Assembly (NCBI RefSeq): GCF_017873185.1
Contig: NZ_JAGGJX010000006.1
Span: 62,001 to 126,000 of the forward strand
Source of the DNA: Metaclostridioides mangenotii
GTDB lineage: Bacteria; Bacillota; Clostridia; Peptostreptococcales; Peptostreptococcaceae
Length of the DNA stretch: 64,000 bases
Direction of reading: 5' to 3'
Under the pieces are notes generated by a model, which had not been told where the DNA came from, searched no databases, and was given only the letters and a program-made list of their open reading frames with translations. Positions 35,368 to 44,072 of the stretch are shown piece by piece (position 1 is the stretch's first letter; each line of letters opens with the position of its first letter). The translations under genes and the position numbers were made by a program.

Positions 35368-35510
35368 AAAAAGATATAACTTCAACAGTATTGGAAAAAG
35401 TAGGATCTTTAGCGGTAAGTGCTATTAAATTATCGGCAAACTCTACTTGTACATTTTTAAATCATCAAGCAAAAATGCCACAGGATATAAAAAATTTTAA
35501 AAAGAAATAG
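35364..35510 (+). CDS. agrD: AgrD-like autoinducing peptide precursor
   Basis: A 48-residue peptide starting at ATG 35364, overlapping the agrB stop by four bases, with AAAGGAG upstream. It has an amphipathic N-terminal helix (KKDITSTVLEKVGSLAVSAI), a core ANSTCTFLN (residues 25-33) and a charged tail HQAKMPQDIKNFKKK. By analogy with known AgrD peptides, Cys29 would form a thiolactone with Asn33, giving a five-residue ring C-T-F-L-N with an N-S-T or S-T tail. The A-N-S-T-C part matches what I recall of the C. difficile peptide; the ring residues differ. Confidence 0.85.
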   Translation: MKKDITSTVLEKVGSLAVSAIKLSANSTCTFLNHQAKMPQDIKNFKKK

Positions 35511-35527
35511 AAAGTCCAAAAAAGTTC

Positions 35528-35582
35528 AAAAAACCGACTTCCTTTAGCTAAATTAATTTTACTATAGTAAGTCGGTTTTTAA
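35528..35582 (+). terminator. agr cluster terminator
   Basis: AAAAACCGACTT (to 35540) / AAGTCGGTTTTT (35569-35580) with further pairing in the loop (ACTATAGT region). Confidence 0.9.
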
Positions 35583-35770
35583 ATTAATACTTTTTTTCAT
35601 TCTAAATTCACATTATGACACTATAACAATTATTGTTTAAAGAATTCATTATACTGTATAAGAAGTGAATATTAAAATATATAAATAAAGAATCAATAAA
35701 TTAGTACATTATTATTTTGATTTCTAATTTATAAAAATATGTTATCATTAAATATCATGAATTCAAATGT

Positions 35771-35989
35771 TTAAGGAAAGAAGCTCTGGCTAGGACAGAT
35801 GCCACAATAGATAGTGTTACAGATGAGACTTTATTTCAAACTATCCAACTTAAAAACTTTAAGCAAGAAGCTACTGAAGGAATTGCTAGTTGTGAAATAA
35901 GATCCATAATACTGCCACTTCTTGCAGATCATGTGCTAAGAGAAGCTAATCATTATATTAGATTGTTAGAAACTTTTGAAGAAATATAA
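35771..35989 (+). pseudogene. C-terminal fragment of a DUF2935 protein
   Basis: A 72-codon open frame with no start reads LRKEALARTDATIDSVTDET, IQLKNFKQEATEGIASCEIR, then LADHVLREANHYIRLLETFE and a stop. This matches the C-terminal helix pair of DUF2935 proteins, whose HxxREANHY motif binds metal. The N-terminal three quarters of the gene are gone. Confidence 0.6.
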
Positions 35990-36083
35990 TATAATTCAAT
36001 AATCGTAAAAGAGTAAAGGATTAACGTTAACTTTGAGATAATTAAGATGCTTAAAATATATTAAATAATATGGAGTTAGAAAA

Positions 36084-36115
36084 TAGGGAATTATATCATT
36101 AATATAGGATACGGT
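36084..36115 (+). repeat. Degenerate att-like sequence
   Basis: TATATCATTAATATAGGATA then CGGTTCCC aligns with the copy-4 att core (CGTATCACAAATAAGGGATACGGTT) at about 18 of 23 positions. It could mark the old right edge of the island, but the match is imperfect. Confidence 0.35.
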
Positions 36116-36179
36116 TCCCAATTTTTTGTAAATAAAATATAAATAAATAATTCTTAAATACTTATACCCATGATATTAT

Positions 36180-36380
36180 TTATAAATTCAATTTCAAAAA
36201 GGACAGAGTAATTTTAAAGTTGACCTGTCTTTTTCTTAACATATTCATAATTTTAATACCCACAATAGTTTTGTTTGCAGTTTTTAAAGATCTAAAACCT
36301 AACATACTTCGAACTTTCTTTTTAATAAATCTATGATCCTGCTCAATTATGTTATTTAGATATTTGGCTGTCTTGTTTAA
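36180..36380 (-). mobile_element. IS6-family transposase, C-terminal remnant
   Basis: The minus strand reads KTAKYLNNIIEQDHRFIKKK, VRSMLGFRSLKTANKTIVGI, then KIMNMLRKRQ and ends at a stop (36180). This is the C-terminal signature of IS6/IS240-type transposases (NNxIEQDHRxIK...R..LGF). The rest of the gene and the terminal repeats are missing, cut off by the PhzF gene end. Confidence 0.72.
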
Positions 36381-36385
36381 TATCT

Positions 36386-37255
36386 TTATATTTCAACTTC
36401 AATTTCAGATATATTTAATGCTTTTCCACCTACTAGCACCTCAACAACCTCTTTATTATGAATTGCTAAGGAAACAATTATTTCTGAAGGTTTTTCCATT
36501 GAATAACCTTGTTCAATTACTATATACTCAGTATTGTTAGGGTTGATTTTATCATACTTAAACAGATAACATGCAAGAGCTCCATTGGATGTACCAGTTG
36601 CAGACTCTTCTGGTATTCCGTAAAGAGGTGCCAAATTTCTGCAGTGAGCATCTGAACCATTAAGTGACTTTAGTGTAAAGATATGATAACCAACAGCATT
36701 ATATTTTTTGCTAATTTCGGCTACCTTATCAAAATCTGGTTTTATCGCTCTTAATATTTCTATATTTTTAATAGGAACAATGATGTCTCTTAGACCAGTA
36801 GACACTATTTGCACTGGTAAATTTTCTTCTATTTCAGCTACAGCAATATTCAAGGAATCTGCAATTTCTTCTTTACAAATTGTTTCGTAAAAGGTTGGTA
36901 GATTCTGATTCATTATGATTGACATATCTTCCTTTATCTCTATCTTTAAAATCCCTGCCTTAGTTTCCTGTGTATATATACCTGGCTTTATTTTACCTAG
37001 ACTCAATAATAAGTAATAAACTCCCACTGTGGCATGTCCGCAAAGATCTACTTCTTCAGTAGGAGTAAAAAATCTTACTTTGAAATCTGCAAGGTCTGAC
37101 TCCATTACATAGGCAGTCTCACTAAAACCAATTATACCTGCAATCTTTTTCATAACATTTTCTGAAAGGTCATCAGCATTAAACACAACTGCGGCAGGAT
37201 TTCCTCCCTCAATGGATTTTGCAAATGAGTTTAATGTAAAAACTTTTATTTTCAT
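36386..37255 (-). CDS. PhzF-family isomerase/epimerase-like protein
   Basis: A 289-residue protein of the PhzF family (diaminopimelate epimerase fold). GGNPAAVVFNADDLSENVM and GFSETAYVMES carry the conserved catalytic Glu; CGHATVGVYYLL, GIPEESATGTSNGALACYLF and EQGYSMEKPSEI follow. The substrate is unknown. The frame runs upstream to 37309, but ATG 37255 (MKIKVFTLNSFAKS) follows a GGGGGG-rich ribosome site and aligns with family starts. It lies right next to the IS6 remnant; no biosynthetic partners are adjacent. Confidence 0.88.
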   Translation of the reverse strand: MKIKVFTLNSFAKSIEGGNPAAVVFNADDLSENVMKKIAGIIGFSETAYVMESDLADFKVRFFTPTEEVDLCGHATVGVYYLLLSLGKIKPGIYTQETKAGILKIEIKEDMSIIMNQNLPTFYETICKEEIADSLNIAVAEIEENLPVQIVSTGLRDIIVPIKNIEILRAIKPDFDKVAEISKKYNAVGYHIFTLKSLNGSDAHCRNLAPLYGIPEESATGTSNGALACYLFKYDKINPNNTEYIVIEQGYSMEKPSEIIVSLAIHNKEVVEVLVGGKALNISEIEVEI

Positions 37256-37774
37256 AACACTAAATCTTCCCCCCTTTATAGTTTTTATAGTTATAAAGTA
37301 CTTAAACATTTAGAAAGGAAATCCTCCTAAATAATAAAGAAACATCAATTATTGCTTGAAAATTAAGCAATGCTAGAATGAAAAGAAAATTGTACTTGAA
37401 TTATTGCTTCTTACGCTTTTTGTAATGTTTTCTTAGTACCAATATTATCAATAGTTGCACCATACCTTATAAATATAACATAAGGCATTAAATTATCGCT
37501 TTCTTTACTCAACTACATTTTCCTTCCGATGTTTTCAAATAGATGAGCTATAATCTAATTGTTGCACTTGAAAAATTATATCTAATACTTAGTTGATATT
37601 TCAATAAAAATCAAAATTTATAAATCAAAAATTATGAAGAATTTAAGCTTGTAATATAATTTGAGAGAGTATATTCTAAGTAGAGGGTTAGGTATTGAAG
37701 CTATAAAATATATAGATTTACTATACTAATTTAGGGTATTAGAAAAATTGTATAAAAATGAAAGGAATAGCAGT
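37256..37774. other. Intergenic gap without an intact gene
   Basis: AT-rich. On the minus strand around 37.40-37.52 kb an open stretch reads MPYVIFIRYGATIDNIGTKK but has no start, ribosome site or recognised family, and may be a decayed fragment. Otherwise I see nothing. Confidence 0.4.
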
Positions 37775-38830
37775 ATGAAGAAAATAATTAAACTATTGAG
37801 TTTATCAATTTGCATCGCAATAATGGGTCTTTTATTAGTAGGATGTAGCAAGAAGACTACTGAAGAAATAAATTTCTTAAACTATGGAGAAAACATAGAT
37901 AAAGAAAGCGTAAAAGAATTCGAGAAAGAATATGGTATAAAGGTTAATATTGAAACCTTTGATGATATGGAAACAATGTATCAAAAGGTTAGTAGCGGAG
38001 GGGTAAAATATGATGTTATTTTAATATCTGATGCCTTGATGCCAAGAATGATTGAAAAAAATCTAATTAAAGAGCTAGATAAGGAAAATATACCAAATAT
38101 ATCGCAAATGGATAAAGAGTACTTAAATTTAGAAATTGACCCAGGAAATAAATACTCAGTTCCTTACATGTTTGGAACTATAGGCATTATTTATAATAAG
38201 GATGTAGTAACAGAAGAAGTGGATAGTTGGGATATATTATGGGATGAAAAATATAAAAATAAAATATTCATGTTTGATACTTATAGAGATACTATGGGAG
38301 CCACTTTAAAGAAACTGGGATATTCTTTAAATTCAACTAATCCAAAAGAAATTAAAGAAGCTAAAGAGCTTTTATTAAGTCAAAGAAAATTAGTAGATCC
38401 AATATATGGCGTTGATAATGGAACTACAATGATTCCAGCAGGGGAATCCGATATAAATATGATCTGGTCTGGAGAAGGTCTAAATCTTCAAGATGAAAAT
38501 CCTAATTTAGTTTATGTAGTACCTAAGGAAGGGGCAAACTTCTGGATTGATAGTTTATGTATACCTCATAATGCCAAAAATATTGAAGGGGCTGAAAAAT
38601 TCATAAACTTTGTAAGTGATAAGAAAAGCGCACTTAGAATAGCTGATGAAATAGGTTATACAACACCAAACAAAGAAGCAAGATTAGAGCAACCTGAAGA
38701 AGTTAGAAACAATCCGAACGCATATATGCCTAAAGAAATAATGGATCGATGTGAAATCTATGTTGACTTCTCTAAAGATATTAAAAGACTATATGACGAG
38801 GCGTGGGTAAACATAAAATCAAATAATTAA
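37775..38830 (+). CDS. PotD-like polyamine-binding lipoprotein
   Basis: A 351-residue extracellular solute-binding lipoprotein. The lipobox LLLVGCS places the lipidated Cys near residue 24. The mature part follows the spermidine/putrescine PotD pattern: INFLNYGENID, KYDVILISDALMPRMIEKN, SVPYMFGTIGIIYNKDVV, IMFDTYRDTMGATL-like sequence, WIDSLCIPHNAKNIEGAEKF and GYTTPN. ATG 37775 after AAAGGA is preferred to TTG 37748. No potA, potB or potC genes are near, so this is an orphan receptor, or its transporter is encoded elsewhere. Confidence 0.88.
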   Translation: MKKIIKLLSLSICIAIMGLLLVGCSKKTTEEINFLNYGENIDKESVKEFEKEYGIKVNIETFDDMETMYQKVSSGGVKYDVILISDALMPRMIEKNLIKELDKENIPNISQMDKEYLNLEIDPGNKYSVPYMFGTIGIIYNKDVVTEEVDSWDILWDEKYKNKIFMFDTYRDTMGATLKKLGYSLNSTNPKEIKEAKELLLSQRKLVDPIYGVDNGTTMIPAGESDINMIWSGEGLNLQDENPNLVYVVPKEGANFWIDSLCIPHNAKNIEGAEKFINFVSDKKSALRIADEIGYTTPNKEARLEQPEEVRNNPNAYMPKEIMDRCEIYVDFSKDIKRLYDEAWVNIKSNN

Positions 38831-38950
38831 ATCAATGATGAAGGGCTAATATACAACCTTTTATTATTTTTCAAAAAATTATGGTGGGGTATTATTTATA
38901 GGGTAAAATCAAATAAATAAAAGATTAAATACAAGTAATATAGCAATGAC

Positions 38951-39000
38951 ATAGTAGAAGATAGATTGTCCAAATAAAATGGAGTTCTATCTTCTATTAT
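38951..39000. terminator. Convergent terminator between potD-like and ttcA-like genes
   Basis: ATAGTAGAAGATAGA (38951-38965) / TCTATCTTCTATTAT (38986-39000), a 15-bp stem with one mismatch between convergent genes. Confidence 0.8.
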
Positions 39001-39022
39001 GTTTTGGGGGATAATTTCATGA

Positions 39023-39742
39023 TTATTTTATATTCTCTTTATCCCAAATAAATAATTTATCAGAATTATTCAATGCTCCAAACAAGTTCTTCTTTGACCC
39101 AGGGATTTCTCTATTAAGCCTCTCAACTAATTCCTTTATATTTTGCCTGTTTGTTTTACCGTCAGCGGGGCATGGATTTTTAATGATTGGGTAGTTATAA
39201 TCTTTAGCTGCTTTTTTTGTCATGTATTCATTTATATATATCATAGGTCTGATTATAGTAATATCCTGTCTATCTAGGTGCGTTTTGGGAGAGAAACAAC
39301 AAACCCTTCCCTCATAGAGCATGGACATCATGAAAGTTTCAATGGCATCATCTTTATGATGTCCTAAAGCTATTTTAGTACATCCTAGCTTTTTAGCATT
39401 GTCATTTAAAGCTCCACGTCTTAAATTCGCACAGAGAGAACATGGATTTTTTTCTTTTCTTATATCGAAGACAATTTCCTTTATATCCGTTTGAATTTCA
39501 TAAAATGGGATCTCTAGATCTTCACATAGTTTATAGAGGGGATAGTTATCAACGTCCCCTGGATTTAATGTAATCGCTATTAATTCAAACTTTTGCGGTG
39601 AAAATCTTTGGTAATTTTTTAAAATATGAAGTAATGTTAAACTATCTTTACCTCCAGATAATCCAACAGCAATTTTGTCGTTTTCTTGTATCATATCAAA
39701 GTCTTTTATGGCTTGTCTTGCCTTGCTAAGTAGTTTTTGCAT
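39023..39742 (-). CDS. TtcA-family tRNA 2-thiolation enzyme
   Basis: A 239-residue PP-loop ATPase of the TtcA family, which thiolates tRNA (cytidine-32 in E. coli). The PP-loop is AVGLSGGKDSLTLLHIL (near 27-43), the first cysteine pair is CSLCANLRRG (near 101-104), and GHHKDDAIETFMMSM and PCPADGKTNRQ follow. The CxxC and the later Cys would hold an iron-sulfur cluster. ATG 39742 follows GGGAGGA on the minus strand. It is probably monocistronic. Confidence 0.88.
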   Translation of the reverse strand: MQKLLSKARQAIKDFDMIQENDKIAVGLSGGKDSLTLLHILKNYQRFSPQKFELIAITLNPGDVDNYPLYKLCEDLEIPFYEIQTDIKEIVFDIRKEKNPCSLCANLRRGALNDNAKKLGCTKIALGHHKDDAIETFMMSMLYEGRVCCFSPKTHLDRQDITIIRPMIYINEYMTKKAAKDYNYPIIKNPCPADGKTNRQNIKELVERLNREIPGSKKNLFGALNNSDKLFIWDKENIK

Positions 39743-39953
39743 ATATATCCTCCCGTTTAAATTTACTCAAATATTATAACAAACTTGTCAAAACAGGACA
39801 AATACAACTAAAGAACTGGTACTTAGAAATGTAATGTAAAATATATTTAATAGTAAAAATTGTATAATTAGTTATTAATTTTAGCAACTTGTAAAGTTGC
39901 ATATAGAAGTGTTACTATATTATGATAATGTAAAAACAAATTAGGAGTGTATG

Positions 39954-40373
39954 ATGGAAATATTTCAAAAATACAAGGAAACAATACTTTATTTGATATT
40001 TGGAGTACTTACAACTTTAATTAATATAGCGACTTATGCTTTTTGCACAAGGATTTTAGGTGTTAATTATTACATTTCAAATATTATAGCTTGGTTTGTA
40101 GCTGTACTATTTGCATATATAACAAATAAGTTCTATGTTTTTGAAAGTAAATCTATTGAATATAAGTATGTTATAAAAGAGATGTTGTCATTTATGAGCT
40201 GCAGAGTATTATCAGGAGTAATCGAACTTGTATTAATGTTTGTAATGCTAAACTTGTTGCTAATAAATGATTTTATAGTAAAAGTAATAACAAATATAGT
40301 GGTTATAATTATTAACTTTATATTAAGTAAATTAATTGTATTCAAAAATAAAAAAATAGAAAAGATTCAATAG
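39954..40373 (+). CDS. GtrA-family membrane protein
   Basis: A 139-residue protein with four membrane helices. KETILYLIFGVLTTLINIAT opens the GtrA domain, with NIIAWFVAVLFAYITNKFYV and VVIIINFILSKLIVFK at the end. GtrA proteins help move lipid-linked sugars across the membrane or assist glycosylation. ATGs at 39951 and 39954 both follow AGGAG; the second has better spacing. No glycosyltransferase neighbours it here. Confidence 0.85.
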   Translation: MEIFQKYKETILYLIFGVLTTLINIATYAFCTRILGVNYYISNIIAWFVAVLFAYITNKFYVFESKSIEYKYVIKEMLSFMSCRVLSGVIELVLMFVMLNLLLINDFIVKVITNIVVIIINFILSKLIVFKNKKIEKIQ

Positions 40374-40473
40374 ATAAATCGATAATTAAAAAGTTTTAGC
40401 AAGAAAGTTTATATATAATTAAATTAAATTACTTTATATTTGAACTATATATGAAAATGAGATAGGTGATTAA

Positions 40474-41091
40474 ATGGAAATATACACAATAGGCCATTCA
40501 AACTATCCATACGATAAATTGCTAGAGATGATAAAAAAATACAATATAGACTGCGTAGTAGATATAAGAGAGACACCGTACTCAAAATACAATGTACAGT
40601 ACAATAAAGAGGATTTCCATAAAAGCCTTAAGAAATCTGGATATAAGTATATATATATGGGGAAAGAATTTGGGGCTAAACGTATAGATCTAGATAGTTA
40701 TACACTTGAAGGATACGCAGACTTTGAAAAAGTACTAAAAGAGGATATCTTTTTAAACGGAATTAAACGGCTTATAAACGGATGCGAGATGGGTTATAGG
40801 ATTGTGCTATTAGGAGCAATGCAAGACCCTATAAGGTGCCATAGAAGCGTTCTAATGGGGAGAATACTTAGAGAAGAAGGGTTCATAGTAAACCATATAC
40901 TTCACGAAGAAATATTAGGGGATGAAGAGTATATAGAAAACTCATTGCTCGATAAGTACTTTAGCAATAGAAATCAATTAAGTATGGACAACTTATTAGG
41001 AACTGCGATGTCGAGAAAAGACATGATAAAAGAAGCTTATAAAATGGCAAATAAAGAAATCGGATACAGAACAGAACATCTAGAAAAGTAG
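40474..41091 (+). CDS. DUF488 domain protein
   Basis: A 205-residue protein with the DUF488 signature: EIYTIGHSNYPYDKLLEMI at the start, VVDIRETPYSKYNVQYNKED, KEFGAKRID, and the C-terminal cysteine/histidine motif PIRCHRSVLMGRIL. The family is found in many bacteria and its function is unknown. The start is ATG 40474 with AGGTGAT upstream. No operon partner; codon use matches neighbours. Confidence 0.85.
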   Translation: MEIYTIGHSNYPYDKLLEMIKKYNIDCVVDIRETPYSKYNVQYNKEDFHKSLKKSGYKYIYMGKEFGAKRIDLDSYTLEGYADFEKVLKEDIFLNGIKRLINGCEMGYRIVLLGAMQDPIRCHRSVLMGRILREEGFIVNHILHEEILGDEEYIENSLLDKYFSNRNQLSMDNLLGTAMSRKDMIKEAYKMANKEIGYRTEHLEK

Positions 41092-41278
41092 AATTTAAAA
41101 CTGAAATATTTACGAATTAAGTATACATTTGATGGAATAAATTGCTACTAAAATAATAAATTTTAAAAATAATAAAAATAATACTAGCTACTATGTCAAA
41201 AAAGAGTTATACTTTATTAAGTAGATAAACTACAATAAATCAAAAATTTTTTTGAATAGGTTAATAGGAGAAGTTAGA

Positions 41279-41479
41279 ATGACTAACGGAATAGTAAAAT
41301 GGTTTAATAATGACAAAGGATTTGGATTCATATCAGTAGAAGGTGGAGATGATGTATTCGCACATTTCTCAGCTATACAAACTGATGGATTTAAATCATT
41401 AGAAGAAGGTCAAAAAGTAAGTTTTAATATAGTTGAGGGTGCAAGAGGTCCTCAAGCAGATAACATAACTATATTATAA
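41279..41479 (+). CDS. Cold-shock protein (CspA family)
   Basis: A 66-residue single OB-fold RNA chaperone. RNP1 ([11 protein letters not shown]) and RNP2 (DVFAHFSAI) are intact, after [11 protein letters not shown]. The frame extends to TTG 41252, but ATG 41279 follows AGGAGA (41267-41272). It has a long AT-rich leader, as cold-shock genes often do, and its own terminator. Confidence 0.95.
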   Translation: MTNGIVKWFNNDKGFGFISVEGGDDVFAHFSAIQTDGFKSLEEGQKVSFNIVEGARGPQADNITIL

Positions 41480-41500
41480 TATAGACATCGATCATTTAGA

Positions 41501-41529
41501 AAAGAGATCCAAGTATGGGTCTTTTTTTT
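41501..41529 (+). terminator. Cold-shock gene terminator
   Basis: AAAGAGATCC (41501-41510) / GGGTCTTTTT with wobble pairs, followed by a run of T. Confidence 0.85.
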
Positions 41530-41692
41530 ATGCAAAAAATAAAAAAGTTCTTAGTTGAAATTAAATTAAAAAATATATAAAAATTTAGAGAAAAATAAAA
41601 ATTTATTGGTAAAGAAAAATATGTAAAATATAGTATACGTTGGAAAAACAATACTTTTGAATATAGGAAATAAAAAACATATACAGTTTTTC

Positions 41693-41749
41693 AAAAATAC
41701 TTACTTATACTAAACTAAATAAATAGTTTAGTATAAGTAAGTATTTTTT
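41693..41749. terminator. Perfect 25-bp hairpin, bidirectional terminator
   Basis: 41693-41717 (AAAAATACTTACTTATACTA then AACTA) and 41724-41748 are exact inverted repeats with a 6-base loop. A and T runs at the ends allow termination in both directions. It is far from the cold-shock gene end, so it may belong to a lost gene or be a small inverted-repeat element. Confidence 0.7.
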
Positions 41750-41822
41750 ATAAAAAACGTTAAAAGCTTGTAAATAAGAAGCATGTATGAGGTAATCGTC
41801 AAATAGAAAAATCAAAAAACTG

Positions 41823-41850
41823 TTTACAATACAAGGAAACATGATATACT
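41823..41850 (+). promoter_or_regulatory. Promoter of the C39-like lipoprotein gene
   Basis: TTTACA (41823-41828), 16-base spacer, TATACT (41845-41850), 33 bases before the start codon. Confidence 0.65.
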
Positions 41851-41883
41851 TGGTATTATAAAACTAAGAAATGAGGTAGAGGG

Positions 41884-42732
41884 ATGAAGAAAATAGTTAC
41901 TTTAGCACTTTCATTAGTTATTGGAGCAAGTGTTGTAGGATGTAGTAATAAAGAAGTTGATACAAAGAAAGAAGAAAAAGGTAATGCTAAGGTAGAGAAT
42001 ACTATAGCCTTTCCAAATGGGTATGACACGGCATCTTCGGGGGCTTCATCTTATGCAGGTGGAGGAAATCATAATGATTCACCTTACTATAAACAGTTAG
42101 ATGTTTACAATATGAAATCTGATGGAAATCTTACAATAATTCCAAAGTTTAAGACATATCAACAAACTACAGAGTATACATGTGGGCCTGTTTCAGCGCT
42201 TATGGTTTTAGAACATTACGGTGAAAAGAGCTATGAAGAACTAAAAATAGCTGATATTATGCAGTGTAATCAAGATATAAATGGAAATAACAAAGAAAAC
42301 CCTGGCCAAGCAAATGAAAAAGGTGAGTATGGAACATCTACAGCAGGCATGGTAAAATTCTTTGATCAGATAGGATGGAATGTAACATCAAGTTTAACAG
42401 AAGCAGATAAAGATGGATACAGCTTTACTGATCCAGAAGAGTTCAAAAGTTGGGTTATCAAAAATTTAAAGAATGAAACACCGATAATGATTGAATGGAT
42501 TGATTGGGCAGGTCACTGGCAAGATATCATAGGTTACGATACTATGGGAACGAATGATTTCGGTGATGATGTTATAATATTTGCAGATGCTTATGATACT
42601 TCAGATCACAATCAAGATGGTTATTATACATATCCGGCAGAGAGATTTTTCTATATGTGGCAAGATAGAAACATACTTCCTGACGATCATGCAATACAAC
42701 AATGGGTAATAGCAGAACCTAAAAAGAAGTAG
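41884..42732 (+). CDS. C39-like peptidase lipoprotein
   Basis: A 282-residue lipoprotein (lipobox ASVVGCS, Cys near 20) with a papain-like C39_2 domain. Catalytic Cys is in TEYTCGPVSALMVLEHYG (near 100), His in WAGHWQDIIGYD (near 209) and Asp in IIFADAYDTSD. The region from 45 to 70 is a glycine/serine linker. Unlike bacteriocin-exporter C39 domains it is a stand-alone surface protein, so its target is probably an external peptide or protein. Monocistronic with promoter at 41823 and terminator at 42816. Confidence 0.85.
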   Translation: MKKIVTLALSLVIGASVVGCSNKEVDTKKEEKGNAKVENTIAFPNGYDTASSGASSYAGGGNHNDSPYYKQLDVYNMKSDGNLTIIPKFKTYQQTTEYTCGPVSALMVLEHYGEKSYEELKIADIMQCNQDINGNNKENPGQANEKGEYGTSTAGMVKFFDQIGWNVTSSLTEADKDGYSFTDPEEFKSWVIKNLKNETPIMIEWIDWAGHWQDIIGYDTMGTNDFGDDVIIFADAYDTSDHNQDGYYTYPAERFFYMWQDRNILPDDHAIQQWVIAEPKKK

Positions 42733-42815
42733 AGGGCTTTCAACAAAACCGATAGTTTTAGAATACATAGAAAAAGTAAACCTCTATGTATGAAATAAAA
42801 TTTAATTAAGTGATT

Positions 42816-42852
42816 AAGAGCCATATTGCAATTTGTGATATGGCTCTCTTTT
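42816..42852 (+). terminator. Terminator after the C39-like gene
   Basis: AGAGCCATAT (42817-42826) / ATATGGCTCT (42838-42847), then CTTTT. Confidence 0.9.
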
Positions 42853-43056
42853 AATGTGGGATATTATAGGGTTAATATGAGAAGGAGCTTTTCTTGAATA
42901 CTAAAATATAATAAGGTATCATAAGGTTAACTAATCAATTTTTCAGGAGATAATTTACATGAAATTTTCTAAGGGTAGAGTGAAAATCGTGATATTGAGA
43001 CTATAGAGAGTTTTATAAATTAAGAAGTGGAAATATTAGTATAAGGAGATTAAACT

Positions 43057-43977
43057 ATGGATGGATATTTATCAATAAATAATAAAAAATACATATATAA
43101 ATGTAATTATAAGAATGAATCAGCATCGAGGGATAGTTTTAATAAATTGACAGAAAAGACTTATGGATTTAACTTTGAACAATGGTACAATGATGGGTAT
43201 TGGGGAGAAAGATATATACAGTATTCTCTATTGTGTGAAGACCAAATAGTTTCAAATGTATCGGTGAATATGATTGACTTTGATATTTTTGGAGAACAAA
43301 AAAGATTTATACAAATTGGAACAGTTATGACAGATATAGAATTCCAAGGGCAAGGATTTAGTTGAGCGTTATTAGAACTTGTCTTAAAAGAATGGGATAA
43401 TAATTGTGATTTAATTTATCTTTACGCTAATGATAGTGTTTTAGATTTCTATCCAAAGTTCGGATTTAATAAAAAAGACGAATATGTGTATTCATTAAGA
43501 AAAGACAAAGAAGATAACTCTACAGAATCGATGAGATATACAAATATAAGGAAATTAAATATGGATGATGATATAGACAGAGCTATTTTATATAATTTGG
43601 TCTGTAAATCGGGAATATTTTCATCAGTATCAATGATAAATAATCCATCGCTTATAATGTTTTACTGTACGTATTTTATGAAGGATGATATTTATTATTT
43701 AGAAGATTACAATACAGCAGTTATTTGTGATTTTGAAGGGGATACACTGTATTTACATGAATTATTTAGCACAGATGAAGTAAAACTTGATAGCATTATT
43801 AATGTAATCGCAAATAGTGAAATTGAGAAAGTAGTATTAGGATTTATACCAAAGGATACTGACGGTTACAATTTGGATTTGTTAATTGAGGAAGACACAA
43901 CGCTTTTTATAAAGAAAGGGAAGTACAATCCATTTGAAAATAAATTTTTAAGATTTCCTACCTTGTCTCGGGCATAA
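43057..43977 (+). pseudogene. GNAT acetyltransferase broken by one in-frame stop
   Basis: The frame runs 306 codons from ATG 43057 to 43977 with a single TGA at 43363-43365. It sits inside the acetyl-CoA-binding motif, ...IEFQGQGFS-stop-ALLELVLKEW, where GNATs have Gly-x-Gly-x-[Ser/Ala]-[Arg/Lys]. CGA to TGA is the simplest explanation. Everything after the stop continues in frame (LIYLYANDSVLDFYPKFGFN, the usual next GNAT motif), so the mutation is recent or a sequencing error. A good ribosome site (AAGGAG) precedes the ATG. Confidence 0.85.
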
Positions 43978-44072
43978 CAAAAGTAATATAATTTAGATAA
44001 AAGGTTCAGAAGTTTAGAAACAAACTGGTGCTATATAAATTGTTAATATAAATAGAAGGGAGATGTCTGTAA

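Noticed and set aside
36180-36380. Intact insertion sequence
   Set aside because: Only the C-terminal quarter of an IS6-type transposase is present, with no start and no terminal inverted repeats.
43363-43365. Selenocysteine reading of the TGA in the GNAT gene
   Set aside because: GNAT enzymes have no selenocysteine at this loop and no SECIS-like hairpin is evident directly after the TGA; a nonsense mutation is simpler.
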